Assembly (NCBI RefSeq): GCF_003710915.1
Contig: NZ_RHHR01000036.1
Coordinates: 52,176 to 116,175 of the forward strand
From: Brevibacillus invocatus
GTDB taxonomy: Bacteria; Bacillota; Bacilli; Brevibacillales; Brevibacillaceae
Direction of reading: 5' to 3'
DNA: 64,000 nucleotides
Part shown: in pieces, positions 1-7,705 of the stretch
Position numbering within the stretch: the first letter of the stretch is position 1
How the letters are laid out: the number at the start of each line of letters is the position of its first letter
Made by a program: the position numbers and the translations under genes
The notes under the pieces: generated by a model
What the model was told of the DNA's origin: nothing
Seen by the model: only the letters and a program-made list of their open reading frames with translations
The model's database searches: none

Positions 1-2
1 CA

Positions 3-62
3 GAGGGCGAGGAAAACAGCGGTACACAGGCATTGATCAAGTGGTACGAAAAACAACGTTAA
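3..62 (+). CDS. C-terminal end of an unidentified protein (partial)
   Basis: The reading frame enters the window open and ends at TAA (60-62). The visible tail is EGEENSGTQALIKWYEKQR. This is too short to assign a family. No U-tract terminator follows it; a strong promoter for the next gene begins about 30 bases downstream. The only argument for a real gene end is the open frame with ordinary codons running to the edge, so the call is tentative. Confidence 0.4.
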   Translation, partial: EGEENSGTQALIKWYEKQR

Positions 63-78
63 GATTTTGTGAAAAAAA

Positions 79-92
79 TGAAAGTGTTTTCA
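79..92 (+). promoter_or_regulatory. cre-like site (CcpA operator)
   Basis: TGAAAGTGTTTTCA differs from the catabolite-responsive element consensus TGWAARCGYTWNCW at one position (C to T in the centre). It directly abuts the -35 hexamer at 93-98. CcpA bound here would be expected to affect RNA polymerase. Carbon catabolite control is known for glycerol and glycerol-3-phosphate genes in Bacillus; its action here is inferred. Confidence 0.65.
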
Positions 93-121
93 TTGACAAA
101 TTTGGACAGTATCCCTATAAT
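93..121 (+). promoter_or_regulatory. Consensus sigma-A promoter of the ABC importer operon
   Basis: TTGACA at 93-98 and TATAAT at 116-121 are both perfect consensus hexamers separated by exactly 17 bases. Transcription would start near 128, leaving a leader of about 200 nt before the start codon at 336. Such a strong promoter is consistent with control by the cre-like site and the leader terminator. Confidence 0.85.
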
Positions 122-173
122 TCCCTTTAGAATACTTGTTAATCGACAATAAACAGTTCACATACGGTTAGGC

Positions 174-253
174 GGAGAAAATGGAGAAAACCCTTACCCG
201 TAAACACATGTCCCTAGGGGAGAAGTGTGTTTATGTGTGTGTAAGGGTTTTTT
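174..253 (+). terminator. Leader terminator with doubled GGAGAA motif, probable GlpP antitermination target
   Basis: AAAACCCTTAC (187-197) pairs with GTAAGGGTTTT (241-251), and an inner TAAACACA (201-208) pairs with TGTGTTTA (226-233). A T-run follows. This is an intrinsic terminator inside the leader of the importer operon, upstream of its first gene. GGAGAA occurs at 174-179 and again at 183-188, overlapping the 5' base of the stem. The glpD leader (5793-5860) has the same doubled motif in the same position relative to its terminator. The predicted role is GlpP-dependent readthrough in the presence of glycerol-3-phosphate. Confidence 0.7.
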
Positions 254-335
254 CCTTTTTTCTATGCCGATCACTTGTGCTGAACGAATGTGTCGATTGC
301 ATAGTTGATCCAAACAATAGAGAGGGGTCAGAAAA

Positions 336-1412
336 ATGAAAAAAAGAAATTGGTTTCATGGAGTTGCGGCGGCAGCATTGCTCACATCTGTCGTGCTCAC
401 AGGTTGCTCTTCCTCTGAGGGTTCTTCCACAGGTTCGCCTACCACTGGCGGGGGAGAAGCTGGAGGCAAGAAAGAGCTAGGTTCCATTGCTTTTTATTCA
501 CCAGAGACACCTGATATGACCAAACAGATGGGACAAGCATTTGAAAAGCAAAACCCAGGTTCTTCTGTTAACGTGCAATACGCGGGTACCAACGTGCTCG
601 TAAACCGCATGATCGCGGAAAAAGACAATCCGATGGCTGACCTCTGGTATGGCGGTGGTGGATTCCTGCCGTTCGAGTCTGCAAAGGATAAAGGCATTAT
701 CACTTCTTATACACCGGAAGCAATCAAGGATTGGCCAGAGGTACGCGATGGCATCAAAATCCGCGACAAGGATTGGAAATGGATCGGGGCAGAAGTATTC
801 GTACTGGGCTTCGTCTACAACACAGACCTGGTGAAGCCAGAAGATCTGCCAAAAACATGGGATGATTTGCTCGATCCAAAATGGAAAGGCAAAATTCAAA
901 TGCCTAACCCGGCAGCATCGGGTACAGCTACCCTCTTGGTTCTGAGCCAACTGATGGAAAAAGGCGATGAAGCAGGTTGGGCATATTTCGAGAAACTGGT
1001 AGATCAGATGAGCGCAATTCCGGATTCTGGTTCCGCACCTACGAAAGCGGTTGCAAAAGGGGAAGCACTGATCGGTATTGGCTTTGACTTTATGGCGTAT
1101 GAAAACAAAGCAAAAGGCGAAAAAGTAGACTTTATCGTTCCTGAAAAAACACCTATTATCGTAAACCCTGTATCTCTGGTAGAAGGCGGACCAAACCCAG
1201 ACGGCGGAAAAGCACTCATCGATTACCTGCTCTCCAACGAAGGACAACAGACGCTGGCTGACTGGTACCACATTCCAATCTCCAAGGATGTTCAATCCAA
1301 GACTCCATTGACGCTGGAGAAAGTCATTCCTCACGCACAGGAGCTGGATGTGGATTGGGTTGTACAAAACTATGACCGCGTGCGTAACGAATGGCGTCAA
1401 AAATTCCAATAA
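336..1412 (+). CDS. ABC importer extracellular solute-binding lipoprotein
   Basis: 358 aa. It begins with a lipoprotein signal peptide: basic MKKR, a hydrophobic core, then lipobox LTGC with Cys about residue 24, followed by a Ser/Gly/Thr-rich linker. The mature part resembles family 1 binding proteins (iron/polyamine/phosphonate type) with the usual two-lobe pattern. It would capture substrate outside the membrane and deliver it to the permease encoded at 2635-4344. The RBS (AGAGGGG) is well placed. The position next to a HAD phosphatase, glpP and glpD, plus the shared leader architecture, suggests glycerol-3-phosphate or a glycerophosphodiester as substrate. Homology alone would also allow iron or 2-aminoethylphosphonate. 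Confidence 0.85.
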   Translation: MKKRNWFHGVAAAALLTSVVLTGCSSSEGSSTGSPTTGGGEAGGKKELGSIAFYSPETPDMTKQMGQAFEKQNPGSSVNVQYAGTNVLVNRMIAEKDNPMADLWYGGGGFLPFESAKDKGIITSYTPEAIKDWPEVRDGIKIRDKDWKWIGAEVFVLGFVYNTDLVKPEDLPKTWDDLLDPKWKGKIQMPNPAASGTATLLVLSQLMEKGDEAGWAYFEKLVDQMSAIPDSGSAPTKAVAKGEALIGIGFDFMAYENKAKGEKVDFIVPEKTPIIVNPVSLVEGGPNPDGGKALIDYLLSNEGQQTLADWYHIPISKDVQSKTPLTLEKVIPHAQELDVDWVVQNYDRVRNEWRQKFQ

Positions 1413-1486
1413 ACGGTCATGACCGTTTATTGGCAGACCGCTAGCGGTCACATTATGTTTAATGAAAAACGTCGAGACGTTTTTCA
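1411..1486 (+). repeat. Three consecutive perfect palindromes between binding protein and ATPase genes
   Basis: The 95-base gap holds AAACGGTCATGACCGTTT (1411-1428), GACCGCTAGCGGTC (1436-1449) and arms TGAAAAACGTC/GACGTTTTTCA (1463-1486). None is followed by a clean T-run, so they look less like terminators than like mRNA hairpins. In many ABC operons such hairpins protect the upstream binding-protein message so that it accumulates above the membrane components; that role is inferred here. Confidence 0.6.
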
Positions 1487-1507
1487 CAGAAAAAGGGGGA
1501 TCTTCCA

Positions 1508-2638
1508 ATGGGATCGGTGAAGATTGAACACTTAAACAAACAATATAACGGAAACACCGCTTTGGAAGATGTCAGTCTGGAGATTCAAGAGGGCGAGTTC
1601 TTCGCCCTCCTGGGTCCATCCGGTTGCGGGAAAACGACCACGATGCGTTGCGTTGCCGGCTTTGAGACACCGACCTCCGGCAATATTTACATCGGGGATC
1701 GCAATGTAAACCAGATTCCGGCAAACCAGCGCAACTGCGGGATGGTTTTCCAAAGCTACGCCTTGTTTCCACATCTCAATGTATTTGAGAATGTTGCATA
1801 CAGTTTGAATATTCGCCGTTTTTACGAGGGCGGTATGGGAACGAAGATCGCGACGCTGGCACATATGCTGAACAGAAGACTCGGCAAGGTGGACCGCGTT
1901 ACAGAACAAAAAGTGCGCGATGCCCTCGACTTTGTAGAGTTGGGACATCTGGCTGATCGTCTGCCAGGTCAATTGTCCGGCGGTCAGCAACAACGCGTGG
2001 CCTTGGCTCGTGCCCTGGTGATGGAGCCTGCCGTTCTGTTGATGGATGAACCGCTCTCCAACCTGGATAAAAAGCTGCGCAACGTGATGCGCGTCACGAT
2101 TCGCCAGATCCAGCAAAAAGTTGGGATCACGACGATTTTCGTAACACACGATCAGGAAGAAGCGATGAGCATGGCAGACCGGGTAGCGGTCATGCACGGC
2201 GGACGTCTGGTGCAGGTGGATACGCCGACTGCTCTGTACAGCAATCCGGGCACGAAGTTCGTCGCAGATTTCGTAGGGTCTTCCAATATTTATAATGGTT
2301 CAACTAAAGGGGTAAATGAATTTGGTGAAACCCTGATTCAGATCGGTGCAAATCAACAGCTTCGCTCCACGTACCCTACCAGCAAGAAGGACGTGGAAGT
2401 CATCATTAGACCTGAGAGCATTCGTCTGTTGACGGGTGATACAGCCGCAAGCGATGAGAACATTTTGGATGGAACGATTGAACTATCCACTTATCTGGGG
2501 CCGACGATCCGATATGATGTTAAGGTTGGCGAGTTGCGCTTTGAGGTTGATACGGTGTTTGAAGCGGGCAGTCCAATCCTGCCATCAGGAACAGTAGTGA
2601 AACTGCAAATTGATCCGAATCGCGTGGTGGCGCTATGA
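1508..2638 (+). CDS. ABC importer ATP-binding protein
   Basis: 376 aa, the usual length of a PotA/MalK-type importer ATPase. Walker A GPSGCGKTTT lies near residue 38, the Q-loop in VFQSYALFPH, the signature LSGGQQQRVALARAL near 160, Walker B LLMDEPLSNLD just after it, and the switch His in VTHDQEEAM. The last 120 residues form a TOBE-like regulatory domain. An insertion of about 30 residues sits between the Q-loop and signature (around GGMGTKIATLAHMLNRR). The stop codon overlaps the permease start (ATGA), indicating translational coupling. It powers uptake through the 2635-4344 permease. Confidence 0.9.
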   Translation: MGSVKIEHLNKQYNGNTALEDVSLEIQEGEFFALLGPSGCGKTTTMRCVAGFETPTSGNIYIGDRNVNQIPANQRNCGMVFQSYALFPHLNVFENVAYSLNIRRFYEGGMGTKIATLAHMLNRRLGKVDRVTEQKVRDALDFVELGHLADRLPGQLSGGQQQRVALARALVMEPAVLLMDEPLSNLDKKLRNVMRVTIRQIQQKVGITTIFVTHDQEEAMSMADRVAVMHGGRLVQVDTPTALYSNPGTKFVADFVGSSNIYNGSTKGVNEFGETLIQIGANQQLRSTYPTSKKDVEVIIRPESIRLLTGDTAASDENILDGTIELSTYLGPTIRYDVKVGELRFEVDTVFEAGSPILPSGTVVKLQIDPNRVVAL

Positions 2639-4344
2639 TGAAACGCTTGGCATCCCAATTAAACGGTTTTACGGTTCTCAAGTGGCTTATTTATCTCTTT
2701 TTCTTTGTATTCTTGCTCGTTCCGCTATTCTCCATCCTGATTGTCAGCTTCACAGGACAGCCGGTGAATATTTTCGGCAGCTTTACCAGCGCCAAAATAT
2801 TCAACTCGACGATGGAGAAGCTGTCGAATATGTCGCTGGAGGCGTACACCTCGATCTTTAGCGAGGGGAACAGCTACTTTGCAGCCCTGATCAACAGCTT
2901 GCAGCTGGGAACGGGCGTAGCTGTACTGGTTACGCTGATCGTATTGCCTATCGCTTACGCCTTCGCGCGTACGGCTATGCCGTTTAAGGCTTTCTTTGCA
3001 GCACTGTGCACGATTCCATTGATCATGCCTACCTTCATTTCGTCCCATGCCTTCATCCTGATGTTCGGGAAAACAGGCTGGGTGACGCAAATCTACCATA
3101 GCTTTGGCGGAGAAGGTGTGTTGTTTGATGTACAGTCCATGCTGGGGATTGTGCTGGTTCAAGTCTTTTTCTTTTTTCCGTATGCCTTGTGGCCGATGGT
3201 GGCAGCGTTCAAGATTTCGGATGCTACCTTGGAAGAGGCTTCGCAAAATCTGGGTGCGAGAAGCTGGTACACGTTTTTGCGCGTCACGCTGCCACTCGCC
3301 GTACCGGGCATTGTCTCCAGTATGCTCTTGATTTTCACGGTCAGCTTCTCCGATTTCGGTACGCCGATTATTTTGGCACCGAAGGATTTGAATCTGATCG
3401 TGGTGGAGTCCTACCGCGAGATTGCCGGATTCTTTAATTGGGCAGGTTCAGCGGTTCTCACTGTGATCATGCTGATCGTGGCTGCCTTCTTCTTCTGGCT
3501 GCAGCGCCTGGTGATCAAAGGAAGAGAATACGGAACCATCTCCGGAAAACCGACCAAGCAAAAGCTGAACGATCACAAAGGCACGATCACTGGCCTGACG
3601 ATTTATACGTTTCTGATTATACTCATCCCGATGCTTGCACTGGGTTCGGTCTTTCTTTCCTCGATTGCGACGACATGGGGACACCAGGCCCTGCCAGACG
3701 GCTACACCCTGGATCACTACAAGACGATCTTCAGCATTTCCGGCAAAAACATCTGGAACAGTATGGTGCTGGCTGGCGGTACGCTGGTTCTGAGCGTGGT
3801 CATCTCTACATTCGTTTCCTACTTTGTCGTACGTCGCGGTTCGGGTGGACTTGATTTCGTTTCCTCCATTCCGTTGATCGTACCGGGGATTGCGCTCGGG
3901 ATTGCGTTGATCCAAACCTTTAACACGATGCCTCTCCATTTGACAGGTACGGCATTGCTCTTGATCATCGCGTATACGATTCGCAGGATGCCATACATGA
4001 TTCGTTCGACGATGAGCTCGATGATGGCGATCCGCAAAGACATTGAAGAAGCGGCAGTCAGCTTGGGTGCATCGAATCTCGTGGCTGCGATTACGGTCAT
4101 CGGACCATTGATGCTGCCGGGAATTGCGGCGGGAGCGATTCTGGTTTTTGTCACGGTCATTAAAGAAACCAGTATCTCGATTCTTCTCGCACCAACAGAT
4201 TGGGCACCAATGAGCTTGGCCGTATTCCAAAACCTGCTGCGCGGTGAATATTATACAGCGTGTGCGATGGCGATCTTGATTATCGTGATTGTTATCATTC
4301 TCCAGTCACTGGCGAAGAAAATCACGAAGGATCAGCTTTATTAA
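2635..4344 (+). CDS. ABC importer permease, two fused membrane domains
   Basis: 569 aa with about 12 hydrophobic segments arranged as two binding-protein-dependent transport domains. Each half carries an EAA-type coupling loop: EEASQNLGARSWYTFLRVTLPLAVPGI in the first half and the equivalent EEAAVSLGAS...PLMLPGI in the second. This tandem layout is typical of the FbpB/iron and phosphonate-type families, where one chain replaces a permease pair. The start overlaps the ATPase stop by 4 nt. It forms the membrane channel of the importer. The substrate is inferred from context only. Confidence 0.88.
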   Translation: MMKRLASQLNGFTVLKWLIYLFFFVFLLVPLFSILIVSFTGQPVNIFGSFTSAKIFNSTMEKLSNMSLEAYTSIFSEGNSYFAALINSLQLGTGVAVLVTLIVLPIAYAFARTAMPFKAFFAALCTIPLIMPTFISSHAFILMFGKTGWVTQIYHSFGGEGVLFDVQSMLGIVLVQVFFFFPYALWPMVAAFKISDATLEEASQNLGARSWYTFLRVTLPLAVPGIVSSMLLIFTVSFSDFGTPIILAPKDLNLIVVESYREIAGFFNWAGSAVLTVIMLIVAAFFFWLQRLVIKGREYGTISGKPTKQKLNDHKGTITGLTIYTFLIILIPMLALGSVFLSSIATTWGHQALPDGYTLDHYKTIFSISGKNIWNSMVLAGGTLVLSVVISTFVSYFVVRRGSGGLDFVSSIPLIVPGIALGIALIQTFNTMPLHLTGTALLLIIAYTIRRMPYMIRSTMSSMMAIRKDIEEAAVSLGASNLVAAITVIGPLMLPGIAAGAILVFVTVIKETSISILLAPTDWAPMSLAVFQNLLRGEYYTACAMAILIIVIVIILQSLAKKITKDQLY

Positions 4345-4382
4345 TGGGATGACGGAACAGGAATGACAGGAGTGAGTCAGAC

Positions 4383-5153
4383 ATGAAGGGATTTATTTTT
4401 GATCTGGACGGTACCGTCTACCTGGGTGACCAGTTGATCGACGGTGCAGTGGAAGCCATACAAGCCTTGCGCGACAGAGGGGATAAAGTCGTTTTTCTCT
4501 CCAACAAGCCGATTGCAACCAGACAGTCGTACGCACATAAATTGACGAAGATGGGAATTCCGACTGGCATAGAGGATGTCCTGAATTCATCGCTGATCGT
4601 TGCACGTTATTTGCAAAAGGTTTGCCAGCTGGGAGACAAGGTTCTGGTGGTTGGGGAAGAACCGATTCGGGATGAATTGCGCGAGCACGGCATCACGATG
4701 AGCGAGAATCCGCTGGAAGTGAAATACGTCGTCCTATCCTGGGACCGCCATTTTACGTATGACCGACTCAATGACTTGTATCAGGCCGCTATCCGTGGAG
4801 CTGTCGTGATTGCCTCCAATCCAGATCGCACCTGCCCGTTGGAGGATGGAACGATACCGGATACGGGTGCTTTGATCGGTGCTTTGGAAGGGGCGACGGG
4901 TGCCCCGATCGATCTGGTTGTCGGCAAACCTTCTCCGATCGCGGCTGAAGCGGCTGTACAACATCTGGGTCTGGATTATTCCGCTTGCTATATGGTCGGA
5001 GATCGTCTGGAAACAGACATCAAAATGGGGAATGACACCGGAATGAACTCCGTCCTGGTACTGACGGGAATCAGCACGCGCGATATGGCGAGAACCAGCG
5101 AGCATAGTCCACGCTATATTTTGAATAGCATTAAAGAAATCGTTAACCTGTAA
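4383..5153 (+). CDS. HAD-IIA family sugar/glycerol phosphate phosphatase
   Basis: 256 aa. HAD motif I DLDGTVYLG is at residues 7-15 (Asp nucleophile and Asp acid/base), motif II is SNKP, and the C-terminal VGDRLETDIKMG carries the metal-binding acidic residues. The cap lies between motifs II and III, as in NagD/AraL proteins. It lies 38 nt after the permease in the same operon. HAD-IIA enzymes remove phosphate from small phosphometabolites, and some act on glycerol-3-phosphate. Here it may recycle or detoxify an imported phosphorylated triose or glycerol derivative. The family call is firm; the substrate is inferred. Confidence 0.85.
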   Translation: MKGFIFDLDGTVYLGDQLIDGAVEAIQALRDRGDKVVFLSNKPIATRQSYAHKLTKMGIPTGIEDVLNSSLIVARYLQKVCQLGDKVLVVGEEPIRDELREHGITMSENPLEVKYVVLSWDRHFTYDRLNDLYQAAIRGAVVIASNPDRTCPLEDGTIPDTGALIGALEGATGAPIDLVVGKPSPIAAEAAVQHLGLDYSACYMVGDRLETDIKMGNDTGMNSVLVLTGISTRDMARTSEHSPRYILNSIKEIVNL

Positions 5154-5203
5154 TCAGCCATGCTATAATGGGGATGAATTCCAGTGTAATGGAGGTTAAC
5201 GGA

Positions 5204-5761
5204 ATGTACCCGATTGTTGATCTGGTTGATTGCCAGACAATTGCCGCAGTTCAGGACGAACAGCATTTGGAGATTGCGATCCAAAGCGAGGCGAACATCA
5301 TTTTTCTGCTCACTGGTTCCATTTTCAACATCAAGGAACTGGTGGATCGAGTGAGGGCCGTCGGTAAACACGTATTTTTGCATATGGAGTTTATTGAAGG
5401 GATTGCAGCAGATAAAAGCGGTGTGGCTTACGTCGCCAAAAATATCGCACCTACGGGAATCATCTCGACGCGCAGCAACCTGATCCGGGTGGCGAAAGAG
5501 ATGAACCTGATGGCGATTCAGCGTATCTTTCTGATCGATCGCAATGCTGTGATCAAAGGAATAAAGGTGATCGAACAGTCCCTACCCGATGCGGTCGAGG
5601 TGATGCCAGGTGTGATGCCCCGTGTCATCCAGGAGATGACGAACCTGACACCGCTGCCGATCATTGCTGGCGGATTGATCGATACCAAAAAAGAGATTAA
5701 CGACGCTTTAGCCGCCGGAGCACTGGCTGTCTCTGTCGGAACAACTGAATTGTGGTTTTAG
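5204..5761 (+). CDS. glpP: Glycerol-3-phosphate responsive antiterminator GlpP
   Basis: 185 aa, TIM-barrel GlpP family. Recognisable features are YPIVDLVD at the N-terminus, the central HMEFIEGIA...GIISTRSNLI segment, VMPGVMPRVI and the C-terminal IIAGGLID...VSVGTTELW. The ATG at 5204 is chosen because GGAGG lies 8 bases upstream; an in-frame ATG at 5168 has no comparable site. In Bacillus, GlpP binds leader RNA of glpD and related genes when glycerol-3-phosphate is present and prevents termination. Candidate targets here are the leaders at 174-253 and 5793-5860. It follows the HAD gene closely and is probably co-transcribed with the importer. Confidence 0.92.
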   Translation: MYPIVDLVDCQTIAAVQDEQHLEIAIQSEANIIFLLTGSIFNIKELVDRVRAVGKHVFLHMEFIEGIAADKSGVAYVAKNIAPTGIISTRSNLIRVAKEMNLMAIQRIFLIDRNAVIKGIKVIEQSLPDAVEVMPGVMPRVIQEMTNLTPLPIIAGGLIDTKKEINDALAAGALAVSVGTTELWF

Positions 5762-5792
5762 TTCCATAGCATTTTCAATAGGGAAGAGAACA

Positions 5793-5860
5793 GGAGAACC
5801 CCCTATGGAGAAGCTGCAACTTGTATGTGATCAAGTTGCTCTTTTCCATGGGGGTTTTTT
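5793..5860 (+). terminator. glpD leader terminator, GlpP target
   Basis: A long interrupted hairpin spans 5799-5854: ACCCCC..ATGGA pairs with TCCATGGGGGT, and an inner GCAACTTG pairs with CAAGTTGC. It is followed by TTTTTT. GGAGAA motifs at 5793-5798 and 5807-5812 flank the stem base. Its position between glpP and glpD matches the known Bacillus glpD leader arrangement controlled by GlpP. Confidence 0.82.
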
Positions 5861-5908
5861 CTATTTCGGTAAAGAACCAGCATGTGCTGGAAGAGAGGGA
5901 GAGCGGAG

Positions 5909-7624
5909 ATGGACACACATTTTTCTGCACATAATCGGACTGCTGTCCTCACCAGAATGGCAGAGAAGGAGTTGGACCTGCTCGTCATTGGCGGAGGTAT
6001 TACAGGTGCGGGAATCGCATTGGATGCAAGCCAACGGGGGATTCGAGTCGGGCTCTTGGAAAAAAGCGACTTCGGATCGGGCACCAGCAGCCGTTCGACG
6101 AAGCTGATTCACGGCGGGCTTCGATATTTGAAGCAAGGGGATGTCAAGCTAGTACAGGAGGTTGGCCGTGAACGCGCGATTCTGTACAAAAACGCCCCAC
6201 ATCTGGTCATTGCTGCACCGATGCTTTTACCCATTTACAAAGGCGGAACGTATGGATACCTGGCCTCTTCGGTGGGGCTGTACGTCTATGATTGGCTGGC
6301 AGGCGTAGAGCGAAAAGAACGGCGCAAAATGTTGAGCAGAGAAGAAACCTTGCGCCTTGAGCCTTTGCTGAAAAAGGAAGGCTTGAAGGGTGCCGGATTT
6401 TATTACGAGTATCGGACAGATGATGCCCGACTTACGCTGGACATCATGAAGACAGCATGGAGCAAGGGAGCAAACATCGTCAACTACGCAAATATGACCG
6501 AATTTATTTATCGCAACGGCAAAGCTGTCGGTGTCAAGGTAACCGATCGCCACACGGGTGAGAGCTACGACATCTACGCGAAAAAAATCGTCAACGCTAC
6601 GGGCCCTTGGGTGGATGGGGTGCGCAAGCTGGATAACTCGCTGAAAGGAAAGCGTCTCTATCTGACAAAGGGCGTGCATCTCGTCGTGGAAAAAGAGAAG
6701 CTGCCTGTGACGCAATCCGCTTATTTCGATACGCCGGATGGCCGTATGGTGTTCGTCATTCCTCGTGGCAAGATCACTTACGTAGGGACGACCGACACCA
6801 GCTACAAGCAGGAGATTGATCAGCCTCGCACCACAAAGGAAGATCGCAATTATTTGCTTCGTGCAGTAAATGCCATGTTCCCGGACGTGAAGCTCGAAGA
6901 AAAAGATGTCGTTTCGCACTGGGCAGGACTTCGCCCGCTGATTTACGAGGAAGGCAAGGGACCGTCCGAGCTGTCTCGCAAAGACGAGATCTTCATCTCG
7001 GATTCCGGGTTAATCACGATTGCAGGCGGAAAGCTGACCGGATTCCGCAAGATGGCGGAAAAAGTCGTGGATTTGGTCGCGGAGGATCTGTCTAAAGCGC
7101 AAGGCCGTCCATTTGGTACTTGCAAGACGGATCAGGTCGTGGTCAGCGGTGGAGAGCGCTTGGGTCATACCGATTATGAGGCGTGCAAACAGGAATTGCT
7201 GGAAACCGGCGTCTCCAAGGGTGTGGATGCTTCCACCGCACAGGAGTGGATCGATACCTATGGGACCAATACCCAGCATATCTACAATCGTCTGGAAGCG
7301 GTTCGAGAAAAAGGTCAGAAGCTAAATGAAGAGCAGCTTCTCCGAGCGCAGCTGTCTTATGCCATCGAAGAGGAAATGACCACGACAGCAGTCGATTTTC
7401 TGCGACTGCGTACGGGATGGACGTATTTCCAGGTCAAGAAAGCTGAAGCCAAGGCAGATGCGGTGGTTCGCCTGATGGGCGAGAAGCTGGGCTGGAGCGA
7501 AGCGGATCGGGAAAGAGAACGAGCTGCCATCGATCATCTGCTGGATACGATCTACAATCTTCCACAAAATGAGGATGAGATCGCTCCTTCGTCCCATCCA
7601 CACACAACCAGAAAAGCGCAGTAG
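5909..7624 (+). CDS. glpD: Aerobic glycerol-3-phosphate dehydrogenase
   Basis: 571 aa, FAD-dependent membrane-associated oxidase converting glycerol-3-phosphate to dihydroxyacetone phosphate and feeding quinones. The FAD-binding motif LLVIGGGITGAGIALDA lies near the N-terminus, followed by SRSTKLIHGGLRYLKQ. NATGPWVD and GLITIAGGKLTGFRKMAE mark the central and C-terminal dinucleotide and substrate regions. The ATG at 5909 is chosen because MDTHFSAHNR aligns with the known Bacillus N-terminus and a purine-rich site precedes it; an upstream ATG at 5882 adds nine unrelated residues. It follows glpP after the leader terminator. Length and motifs are intact. Confidence 0.95.
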   Translation: MDTHFSAHNRTAVLTRMAEKELDLLVIGGGITGAGIALDASQRGIRVGLLEKSDFGSGTSSRSTKLIHGGLRYLKQGDVKLVQEVGRERAILYKNAPHLVIAAPMLLPIYKGGTYGYLASSVGLYVYDWLAGVERKERRKMLSREETLRLEPLLKKEGLKGAGFYYEYRTDDARLTLDIMKTAWSKGANIVNYANMTEFIYRNGKAVGVKVTDRHTGESYDIYAKKIVNATGPWVDGVRKLDNSLKGKRLYLTKGVHLVVEKEKLPVTQSAYFDTPDGRMVFVIPRGKITYVGTTDTSYKQEIDQPRTTKEDRNYLLRAVNAMFPDVKLEEKDVVSHWAGLRPLIYEEGKGPSELSRKDEIFISDSGLITIAGGKLTGFRKMAEKVVDLVAEDLSKAQGRPFGTCKTDQVVVSGGERLGHTDYEACKQELLETGVSKGVDASTAQEWIDTYGTNTQHIYNRLEAVREKGQKLNEEQLLRAQLSYAIEEEMTTTAVDFLRLRTGWTYFQVKKAEAKADAVVRLMGEKLGWSEADRERERAAIDHLLDTIYNLPQNEDEIAPSSHPHTTRKAQ

Positions 7625-7705
7625 GCTACGTGGAGAAAAAGGTCCCTGTATTAGCTCAGTTTCTTTTTCTCCCTATTATTTCTCACCTGACATGGAGGGT
7701 AGGGT

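Noticed and set aside
498..1508. Long minus-strand frame opposite the binding-protein gene
   Set aside because: Cys/Phe/Arg-rich composition with no RBS; it is the mirror of a well-supported lipoprotein gene.
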